This document shows, one piece after another, positions 46,266 to 55,700 of a DNA stretch of 64,000 bases. Position 1 is the stretch's first letter, and the number at the start of each line of letters is the position of its first letter. The DNA is from Neocallimastix lanati (nom. inval.) (lineage: Eukaryota > Neocallimastigomycota > Neocallimastigomycetes > Neocallimastigales > Neocallimastigaceae). Made by a program: the position numbers and the translations under genes. The stretch covers positions 391,001 to 455,000 of the forward strand of contig JACVTC010000048.1 of NCBI GenBank assembly GCA_016946835.1. Direction: 5' to 3'. Under the pieces are notes generated by a model. That model was not told where the DNA came from. It did not search any database and worked only from the letters and a program-made list of their open reading frames with translations.

Positions 46266-46277
46266 ATAATAACTCTT
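46266..46277 (+). promoter_or_regulatory. Self-priming primer-binding site of C
   Basis: ATAATAACTCTT, directly after the LTR, is the exact reverse complement of 45929-45940. No TGG start is present, so a tRNA CCA end would not pair. Confidence 0.8.
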
Positions 46278-46426
46278 CTAGATAATTAGTTAATTGTATT
46301 ATGATATTGTAGTACAAAAGTAAAAAAAAAAAAAAAAAAAATTTATTTTATCCGATCAAATAAATAAATAGATAATATTAGAGAAAAAAAAAAATTATTT
46401 TTCCAATCAGATAAATAAATAATATA

Positions 46427-46471
<45 letters not shown>

Positions 46472-47112
46472 TAGTAAATTATAATTATATAAATTAAATT
46501 GTATATATTAATAGATAGTAAAATTATATTATTAAATAAAATAATTATAACAATAACAATAATAATAAATACGTAAATTATATACTATAAATTATACTAA
46601 CAATTAAATTTTTTATATTTAATAATATTAATTTATAATAAAGGATTCTAGAAGTTATTTCCAAAAATAAACAATATAATGAGAATTAGTACGAACTTTA
46701 GAAGCAGGAGTAGCCTGAGTCTTGTAACTGAGTGATTTCCGGATTAAGTTTACCCTTCACGACAAGCTGTGCGGGAGGCTCTGAACTGGTCTGTTTTAAT
46801 GGTAAACAGATTGCAATCGTGGTGCGCGCGGCAACAAGACACCATTAATAGGTAAGCTGGTCGTATAGCGCATACTATCACTCAAACTCAGGGGCTTCTG
46901 GAAAATTGGTCGGAAATGCTCATTTTTGTTAAAATATTGGAAGTGTTCTTCTAGACTCCGAAGTTATAAATTTCTATTATTAATATAAATAATTTATATT
47001 TTATAATTATATACATATATTAAAGATATATTAAAGATATTTTAAAGATATTTTAAAGATATATTAAAGATATTTTAAAGATCTATATTAAAAAAGTCTA
47101 TTTAGTATTTTA
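46278..47112 (+). other. Structured leader of C
   Basis: Poly-A and AT-rich to 46640, then a GC-richer block at 46690-46970. Within it CTGAGT (46715-46720) pairs with ACTCAG (46886-46891) and TGAGTGAT (46729-46736) with ATCACTCA (46877-46884). This closes a domain with further stems such as GTTTACC/GGTAAAC. A 13-codon upstream ATG frame starts near 46916. Repeated AAAGATAT follows near 47025-47080. Confidence 0.65.
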
Positions 47113-50100
47113 ATGAATTCAATCAGTATGGAAGCTACTAAGGAAGCTGAAGCGTCAAAATTAATTTCTGCAATTACCGAATTTATTCCCACATTTTTTT
47201 CACCTAACGGTGTGTTGGCCCGCAATGAAGACAACACAAAGCTTAATCTAAACGAACTAACGGAACAGTGTGAATTGTTCTTTGATGAACATGCCAATTC
47301 GTTCCCAAATGACAACTTTAGAAACGCTTTCGTTATCAGCAAACTTTATGGACCAGCTAAAAAATGGGGATTATCTCTCAAGGCTGATGGAACACTTAAT
47401 TCTCTCACCTATGAGGAATTTAAGAGGTTATTGTTAGAAAATTTTGGAGATACAAAGGAACAAAGGTTTGTTTTAATTGAAGAACTTTTGAATCTTAAAC
47501 AGCTTCACCTCGGAAAGGCAGCTTTCTTTACTATTGAATTCAGAAGATTAGCGTCAAGAATTGGTTGGAACGACGATGTTTTTATTGACCTTATCCGGAG
47601 AGGCCTTCTTGAGGAGGTTCGTCTGGAGTTCGATAAAATCGAAAGACCAAAGACCCTTTTTGAAGCAACAAATTCAATCATCAGCATCGATAAAAAATGT
47701 TTCATTAACAACCTAGCCAAAACAAATAAGTCAACCAACAAGTCGCAAAAAAGAAAAAGAGATGAGCATCCAAAACAGGAATTCAAGAACAACAAAGTAC
47801 ACAAGAAATTCAGAAAAAATCAAAACAAAGAAAGCATCCTTTCGGCTAACTATACACCAAACACCTCAAATTCAATGACCACTACATTTATATTAAATAA
47901 TAATGGAAAGAAAATGAAAATAAACGTCCTTATTGATTCTGGTTCTGCAAGAAGTTACATCTGTAGAGACTTTGTAAACGCCAACAGAATTCAATTATCT
48001 ACCTTGTCTTCACCATTGAACATTCAGTTACCGAACAACAAAAGTATGAATATAAGACAAGTAACGAAGAAATTAGGCCTTGCCTTCATGGACCACAAGG
48101 AAAGCTATGAATTCTACGTAGCTACCTTACAACTTCAGGGAATATCAGCCATCCTTGGAAGAGATTGGTTGAGTATTCATATGCCATACGTAGATTTCAA
48201 AAATAATAAGATTTACTTTTTAGAGAACCACTGCGGAAATCACTGCCCTTCAGCAAAAGGGAATAAATTCATTTTTCACTCTAAAGATGTTACTGCCGCA
48301 ATTTTGTCAAACAACGAAAACAACAATGTATCAAAAGATAAAACAGAAACATACTCAATATCTGGTGACGAACTTTTTGATATAGATATTTGCGCCGCTT
48401 TAGTAAATGAAACTGATAAAGATGAAATTATCAACATATACTATCAAGATTTGAAAATTGTATTTGAAAAGAAAGAGGCAGACAAATTGCCTCCACATCG
48501 TGAATATGATATATCAATTGACCTAGTCCCTGGTGGTCAATTATATTATGGACCTGTGTACTCTCTTACGATTGTCGAAATGGAAGCTCTTAAAAATTAT
48601 TTAAAAGAAAATTTAGATAAGGGGTTTATAAGGAAGTCAAAATCACCTGCTGGTGCCCCTGTCCTGTTTGTAAAAAAACAAGATGGAAGCTTACGACTCT
48701 GCGTTGATTATAGGAAATTAAATTCTATTACTATTAGGAATAGCTACCCTATCCCAAGATTGGTTGACTTGATTGAATCGTTTAAGGGGGCAGTAATATT
48801 CACTCGTTTGGACCTTCGATCTGCGTATAACCTTGTCCGCGTTAAAGAAGGTCATAAATATTTAACTGCTTTTAGAACACCTTTAGGCCAATTTGAATAT
48901 CTAGTAATGCCCTTTGGCCTAAGAAATGCCCCCTCGGTGTTTCAAAGATTCATCCAGGATGTTTTATCTGATGCAATTGGCATATTTGTTCAAGTATACT
49001 TGGATGATATAATAATTTATTCAAAAAGTTTGGACGAACATATTCAGCATGTTCGTAAAATATTGTCGCTTCTAATTAAAAATGGTCTTTACGTGAAATT
49101 GGAAAAATGTGATTTTCACGTTAAAGAAACTATTTTTTTAGGGTTTGTGGTGTCTGTAAATGGTCTTTCATTGGACAGGAATAAGGTTAAAGCTGTTATC
49201 GACTGGCCTATCCCAAAAAATATTAAAGAACTCCAAGGGTTTCTAGGACTTTGTAACTTCTATAGGAAGTTTATAAATAATTTTGCCGAGATCATTGAAC
49301 CTCTCCGTCGGCTTTTGAAGAAGAACTCTTCCTTCATTTGGGATGTTAGGGCAGACAATGCTTTCAACAAACTCAAAGAAGCTTTTACGACGGAAGAAAT
49401 CCTAGTTTATCCAGATCCAGAGAAAGAATTCTTTGTAGAAACTGACGCTAGCAATTTCGCTGTTGGTTGTGTTTTATCTCAAATTAGTAACAAAGACAAT
49501 AAACTCCATCCGGTTGCTTTCTACTCTAGGTCCTTGTCTTCTGCTGAAATCAATTATACTATTTATGACAAGGAATTACTTGCAATAATCGTAGCTTTTG
49601 AAACCTGGCGCCATCACCTAGAAGGTGCTAAATTTCCAGTACAAGTAGTCACAGATCACAGAAATCTGTTATATTTTAAGCAACCTCAAAAATTAAACCA
49701 AAGACAAATTAGACGGAGTCTCTTTCTCTCAAAGTTCACTTATAGGATTTCATTTCGCTCCGGTATTAAGAGTGGTAAACCTGACTCTTTGTCAAGACGC
49801 CCCGATTACGTCAACAAGGATTCGACCAATGAAGGTTATCCTCTGTTAGATGAAGAGATATTTTGTTGTGCACCTTCTGACAACTTAAAAGCCTTAATTG
49901 AAGCTCAGAAGTCTGACACATACTGTAAGGATACACTCAATAAAATTAAAACAAGGTCAAATGAAGTAAAAAGTTCGCTTTTTACCATCGTCGAAGGGGT
50001 TCTGCATTTTCAGAACCGAATAATTGTCCCTTCTTCACTCAAGGCCAAGGTATTGAAAATATATCATGATGGTCCAACTAATGGTCACCAAGGAGTAGAT

Positions 50101-51108
50101 AAAACTTTTGAAAAATTAAGAAGAAATTATTGGTGGCCAAATATGAAAAAAGATATCAAGAATTACATATCCTCATGCGATGTTTGTGGAAGAAATAAGC
50201 TCCGAAGACACAAGCCATATGGTAAAATACAACCTTTACTGGTTCCCAGTAGACCTTGGGAAATAATTAGCGTTGACTTTATCACTTCACTTCCCAGCTC
50301 GCAAGATTGTACATGTTTAATGGTTGTAGCTGACCATCTGACCAAAATGATTCACCTTGTTCCTTGTTCTGATGTTCCCTCCGCTGATCTGACGGCCAAA
50401 ATGCTTCTATTCAATGTTTTTCGCTACCATGGATTCCCTAAAATAATTGTTTCGGACCATGGTTCTCAATTTTCATCAGAATTTTGGACTTCGTTGTGCT
50501 CTGCTATTAACGCTAATCCAAGACTTGCCACAGCTCACCATCAACAATCCAATGGACAAATTGAGCGTGCAAATTCAGTAATTGAGCAGTATCTCCGATG
50601 TTATTGTTCAACGTCCCAAAATGAATGGTGTTATTATGTTCCTTTATGTGAAATGGCCTATAACAACTCCCTGCATAAGTCCATAGGTAAATTACCATTC
50701 TTTGTTAATTATGGCTTTAATCCTTCCTGTACTATAGAGTCGCCTCCTGTTCTTCTAAAGAATAATGCTTCCGCTTTAACCAGGGATTGGTCCTCACATT
50801 TCGAAGCATTGAAGAGACACTTACAAAAAGCTAAAGAAAATTTTAAGAAGTTTGGAGATTCGAAGAAAGCTACAGGACCTTCATTCAAAGTAAATGATTT
50901 TGTATGGCTAAAAAGATATTATTTTACAAATGAGCCATCCAAAAAACTTTCTTCACAATATCTTGGGCCGTTTAGAGTTTTGGAAGTGAGGGAGAGAATG
51001 AATTACCGTTTAGATTTTCCAGAAAATCTACATTTACATCCGGTATTTCATGTTTCCCAGTTGGAGCCTTATACAAAAAGAAATCCGGAACTAGTGGATG
51101 CATCATAA
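47113..51108 (+). CDS. gag-pol: C gag-pol fusion, no zinc knuckle, no chromodomain
   Basis: A 1331-residue polyprotein in one frame. The gag part (1-240) starts MNSISMEATKEAEASK, ends in a Lys/Arg-rich tail (KSQKRKRDEHPK) and has no C-x2-C-x4-H-x4-C knuckle, as in Tf1. Protease is VLIDSGSARSYI (about 275). Reverse transcriptase has LRLCVDYRKLNSITIRNSYP and VYLDDIIIYS (about 628). RNase H has [15 protein letters not shown] (about 776) and TDHRNLLYF. Integrase has an H-H-C-C region (YHDGPTNGHQG, CDVCGRNK; about 985-1027) and a D-D-E core (SDHGSQF about 1115, NGQIERAN about 1151). The GPF module is YLGPFRVLEVRER, and the end HPVFHVSQLEPY is not followed by a chromodomain. Intact. The ATG at 47113 is the first in frame. 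Confidence 0.94.
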   Translation: MNSISMEATKEAEASKLISAITEFIPTFFSPNGVLARNEDNTKLNLNELTEQCELFFDEHANSFPNDNFRNAFVISKLYGPAKKWGLSLKADGTLNSLTYEEFKRLLLENFGDTKEQRFVLIEELLNLKQLHLGKAAFFTIEFRRLASRIGWNDDVFIDLIRRGLLEEVRLEFDKIERPKTLFEATNSIISIDKKCFINNLAKTNKSTNKSQKRKRDEHPKQEFKNNKVHKKFRKNQNKESILSANYTPNTSNSMTTTFILNNNGKKMKINVLIDSGSARSYICRDFVNANRIQLSTLSSPLNIQLPNNKSMNIRQVTKKLGLAFMDHKESYEFYVATLQLQGISAILGRDWLSIHMPYVDFKNNKIYFLENHCGNHCPSAKGNKFIFHSKDVTAAILSNNENNNVSKDKTETYSISGDELFDIDICAALVNETDKDEIINIYYQDLKIVFEKKEADKLPPHREYDISIDLVPGGQLYYGPVYSLTIVEMEALKNYLKENLDKGFIRKSKSPAGAPVLFVKKQDGSLRLCVDYRKLNSITIRNSYPIPRLVDLIESFKGAVIFTRLDLRSAYNLVRVKEGHKYLTAFRTPLGQFEYLVMPFGLRNAPSVFQRFIQDVLSDAIGIFVQVYLDDIIIYSKSLDEHIQHVRKILSLLIKNGLYVKLEKCDFHVKETIFLGFVVSVNGLSLDRNKVKAVIDWPIPKNIKELQGFLGLCNFYRKFINNFAEIIEPLRRLLKKNSSFIWDVRADNAFNKLKEAFTTEEILVYPDPEKEFFVETDASNFAVGCVLSQISNKDNKLHPVAFYSRSLSSAEINYTIYDKELLAIIVAFETWRHHLEGAKFPVQVVTDHRNLLYFKQPQKLNQRQIRRSLFLSKFTYRISFRSGIKSGKPDSLSRRPDYVNKDSTNEGYPLLDEEIFCCAPSDNLKALIEAQKSDTYCKDTLNKIKTRSNEVKSSLFTIVEGVLHFQNRIIVPSSLKAKVLKIYHDGPTNGHQGVDKTFEKLRRNYWWPNMKKDIKNYISSCDVCGRNKLRRHKPYGKIQPLLVPSRPWEIISVDFITSLPSSQDCTCLMVVADHLTKMIHLVPCSDVPSADLTAKMLLFNVFRYHGFPKIIVSDHGSQFSSEFWTSLCSAINANPRLATAHHQQSNGQIERANSVIEQYLRCYCSTSQNEWCYYVPLCEMAYNNSLHKSIGKLPFFVNYGFNPSCTIESPPVLLKNNASALTRDWSSHFEALKRHLQKAKENFKKFGDSKKATGPSFKVNDFVWLKRYYFTNEPSKKLSSQYLGPFRVLEVRERMNYRLDFPENLHLHPVFHVSQLEPYTKRNPELVDAS

Positions 51109-51118
51109 GGAGGTGCAA
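51109..51118 (+). promoter_or_regulatory. Polypurine tract of C
   Basis: AAGGAGGTGCAA just overlaps the stop codon and abuts the 3' LTR; it is the likely plus-strand primer. Confidence 0.55.
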
Positions 51119-51916
51119 TGTAAGAAATTGATATAAATTTTTATAATTTATTTCTATTTCTTATTAATTAATAATTATTTCATAATTATTATTCATTAAA
51201 AATTTATTTCATTTAAAAACAATTATACCAATTAATGTATTAATTGTTATATGAAAAAATGTATTTAATATAACTTCTGTATTATTTCATAGAAAAAATG
51301 TATTCAATAAAATTTCTGCATTATTTTATCCTTCTCTTTTTTATCCTTTTTTCTTTTTAATTCTTTTAGTTATTAAAATCGGTTATTAAAGTTTTCCCGA
51401 TTAATTATAATTGGTTTTATTTAATAACACGATGATCAATAAGTATAGATTATTGATCAAAAATCTTTCCAGTTTTTTCTTCTAATCTTTTTCTGGAAAG
51501 AATCATTGTTAAGATTAGAAAAATCCATTTACTTTTGTAAAAAATATAAATAGCTGTTGATTTTCGTCTTTAGAAAATCAAGAGTTATTATTTTAAGAAA
51601 AATATAATAACAATAAAAGACATTAATATTTCCATTAATATAAAATAGTTATTTTAAAATTTGTCAAAAAAAAATAATAATAAAATATTTAATAATAAAA
51701 TAAATTAATAAAGTTCTTTTAATAAAAACATATTTTATTTTATTTCTCTTTTCATTTAAGGTCTATTATATTTTCTTATAATAAACTCTAATTTTAAAGA
51801 TAAGTATTAAATTCTTATTTTTATTTTAATTTTTATTTTATTTTTTAATTAATCTTAATAGTTTAGTTAATATTAATTATAAATAATAATTTCTATAATT
51901 TATAGAAATTATTACA
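51119..51916 (+). repeat. 3' LTR of C
   Basis: 798 bp with the same sequence as 45468-46265 on reading. CACAT follows. Confidence 0.9.
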
Positions 51917-51922
51917 CACATA

Positions 51923-52456
51923 TGATACAATTAATTTAAAAAGTATCATAAAATATGGGAAAAGCAAGAGGGAATTAATCAAGAAATATCGTATTTATGA
52001 AATAGTATAATAATTATTATATATTTATATAATACACTCAAATTATTATTTTAGAATATAATGTTCATTTTATTATGTTTATTTATTAAAATTATTCACT
52101 TTATTATATTTATTTATTAAAATAATTATTCACTATTATTCATTCTCAATTAATACATTTCAATAAAAATAAAAACACAACATTTTTTTTTTATAATTAA
52201 AACTTCCTAATTTTTATCTTATTATTCTCTATATTATTATTATTTAAAATTTGTACTTTTACATAATTAATTATATTATATATATTTTTATAATAAACTT
52301 ATATTAATAATAAAATAATAAAATAATTTTATAATATTATATCTTATTAAATATTAATTTTAACTTATTTAGAAAATATTAATAAAAAAATTATTTACAA
52401 TAATATTTAAAATAATAATTATATCACTTTACATTCTTATTAAATATCTCGTATCA
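51923..52456 (-). repeat. 3' LTR of F
   Basis: 534 bp, TGATACAATTAATTT to ATCTCGTATCA. Ends are short inverted repeats TGATAC/GTATCA. Confidence 0.9.
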
Positions 52457-52610
52457 GAACGCCCCTTCTTTAGACATGACTTCGTCCCTTGAAGTCAAAA
52501 TGGAACAAAGTTAATATATATATTATTAAATATTTATAATAAAATTTTTTTTATAAATTTTTTTATAATATTTTTTTTTTTTTTTTTTTTTTTTTATAAA
52601 ATTTTTTATA

Positions 52611-52650
<40 letters not shown>

Positions 52651-52661
52651 AATTTTTTATA

Positions 52662-52708
<47 letters not shown>

Positions 52709-52722
52709 TTAATTTTGTTTCT
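52457..52722 (-). promoter_or_regulatory. PPT region, conserved hairpin and poly-T units of F
   Basis: 52488-52506 is the 19-mer hairpin shared with D and E. 52545-52705 repeats TATAAAATTTTTTATAATAT plus a long T run three times. No gene. Confidence 0.65.
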
Positions 52723-55700
52723 TTAATCTTTAAATTCAATAAAGTTAGTAATATAAGGAATAACATTTTTTAAATGAATGTTTCTTTCTGCTATTTCGTT
52801 AGTTATTGGATCACAAACAGTGACTGTGTTAAATTGTTGTTTCACAATTTTTAAAGGTCCTAAAAAGTATGGATCCAATTTTCTTCTATTAAAATTTCTG
52901 ATTAATACTAAATCTCCAGGTCTAAAAGAACTTCGGAGTCGTTTTATTTGTTTCCTTCTATCACTCCACAATTTATTTGCTGTTTCTATATTTTCTATTG
53001 CTTCCTTTATCCATTGATTATGATTTATGAATTTCCTGATATAATATTCTTCTTCAGTTTCCTCAGGAAGTCTTTCATCCATATTAATAGTAAGTCCAAA
53101 TGGTTGTAAGTCTCTTCTACCGTATAGTAATTCGAAACTACTATACTTAGTCACTTCATTTCTACACGTCCTAAGTGCCCATAATGCACTTGGTAGAAGA
53201 TCATCCCATTCCTTGTCATTACTTCCTAGAATCCTTAAGTATTTAGAGATTTCCCGGTTACGATTTTCTACCTCACCATTTGACGCAGGATGATATGTAC
53301 TAATATAATGTACATAAACATCATTCAAATCTAAAAAAGCCTTGGTTTTATCCGCTACAAATTGTGGTCCATTATCTGTTATTAATAATTCAGGAATTCC
53401 ATGTCTTGCAAAAACATTAGTGAGAAATCTTATAACATCTTCTGATTCTGTTTTTTTTAATGGTTCCGCTTCTACCCATTTGGTTAGGTAATCTACTAAA
53501 ACTATTATATATCGGTTTCCACGCTTTGTTCTGTATAATGGTCCAATTAAATCTAATCCAACTCTAGAAAATGGTAGACCAGGTGGAGTAGCCAAATCTT
53601 CAGGATAGCTATTCGTTGGCTGAGGTTTGCAAGTTTGGCAATTATGACAACATTTAATAAATAATTTGATATCTTTGATCATACCCTTCCAGTAAAAATC
53701 TCTTCTCAGCCTATGATAGGTTTTATAAATGCCCTCATGTCCTATAGTATGAGCTGCATTTATTAATTTCCATTTTTCTTCTTGATTGTTGATAACTTTC
53801 CTTAATATATTATTTTGTTTATAATATAGTATATTATCTATTTTAACAAATTTTTGATTAATATAATTTTCTAAAAAATTATTTAAACAATTTCCACTAT
53901 CCACAACATTATTGTTATTATTGTCATCAACTTTATTATTGTTATTATTAATATTATTATTACTATTATAAGGATCATTAATATTAATAAATATATTATT
54001 AATTTCTTCTTTTTTATCTTTATTATTATTTTCTAAAATTTTATATTCTTCAATTTTTTCATTTAGTATTCTTGTATTATTAACGCTATTAATAATATTA
54101 TTATTTTTATCTTCATTATTTAGATTTTTATTGACATCCTTATTTTCATTATTTAAATTTTTATTTTTATTTTTATTTTCATTATCCTCAATATTAATTT
54201 TATTTTTGACTTTATTGTTATTTTCCTTAATAGTAAATTTATTTTTATTATTTTTGAAAGTGAATTTATTAATGTTTTCATTAATAATATTTTTATTATT
54301 ATTTTCATTTGTAATATTTGTAATTTTGCTTTTATCTTTAATATTATCTCCATTATTTATTAACTTTTCCTTTAAATCATTTTTATATTTTCCAACGTTA
54401 TTAGTTTCTTTGTTTTGGTTATTAAATAACCCCTCCCCCTCCTTAAAATTGTTATTAATATTTAAAGAATTTTTATTGTCATTGATGTTAATTTTATAAT
54501 CTTTTTTAACAGACATTCTAGATAAAGCATCAGCAACTACGTTTTTCTTACCTTCTTCATATTTAACATTAATTTTTAAAGTACTAAATTCTGTTATCCA
54601 TCTTACATGGCGACTGGAAGTAGGTTCCTTATTATTAAAAATATAAACTAATGGTTTGTGGTCAGTAAAAAGAATAGTTTCAAAACTATTGCCTGTAAGA
54701 AAAGGTTTAAATTTTTTTACACAATAGAAAGCAGCTAGACCTTCAAGTTCTGTTATACTATAGTTGTTTTCAGCGTTAGATAGAGTTCTACTTTCATAAT
54801 ATAAGGGTTTTTCAATGTTATTATCATCAAGTTGTAAAAGTACTCCTCCAATACCCGCTTTTGATGCATCAGTACGAATTATAAATGGCTTATTAAAATT
54901 AGGAGGTGATAAAATTGGAGCTTTAACTAGTTGAGTTTTTAAATATTCAAAGGCTATATTACATTTAGTAGACCAAATAAAAGGAGTATCTTTCTTAGTT
55001 AGTTCATATAAGGGTTTAGCAATTTGAGCAAAATTACTAATAAATTTCCGGTAGTACCCAATTGCTCCAAGGAATGAACGTAATTGTTTAATATTAGTAG
55101 GAGGTAACCAATTAGTAATTATTTCAATTTTAGAAATCATAGGTTTAATACCTTTAGTTGATAGAGTGTGACCTAATAAATCGACTTCTTCTTGAAAGAA
55201 GTGGCATTTTTCGAAATTGACTTTGAGTCCATTATTATTAAGAATTTGGAATACTTTTTCAATGTCTTTTACGTGTTGTTCCAACGAACTAGAATAAATA
55301 ACTAAATCATCAATATAGATAAAAACACATACACCAATTAGATCAAAGAAAATTCTATTCATCTCCCTTTGGAAGGTTGCGGGAGCATTACAAAGACCAA
55401 ACGGCATGACTTCAAAATTAAAATTGCCATACAAAGTAGTAAAACAAGTAATATCTTTATCATCAGGATGCATCGGAATTTGATGATATCCTGAAAATAA
55501 GTCAATCGTAGATAATATTGTGGTATCACCACTGATATAATAAAGTATGTCATCAATAAGAGGAAGAGCATATGCATCCTTTAAAGTACAGTTATTAATC
55601 TTCCTATAATCAACACACATTCTAACTTGTCCATTTTTCTTCGGAACAAGTACAACGGGGGAAGACCACGGAGAACTAGAAGGTACTATTAATTTATTAT

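Larger units (their letters stand above)
45468..51916 (+). mobile_element. Tf1-like LTR retrotransposon C, apparently intact
   Basis: Two 798-bp LTRs that look identical, 5-bp duplication CACAT (45463-45467 and 51917-51921), self-primer site, structured leader, one intact gag-pol frame and a purine-rich tract before the 3' LTR. The only plus-strand Ty3/gypsy element here. Young and possibly active. Confidence 0.93.
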
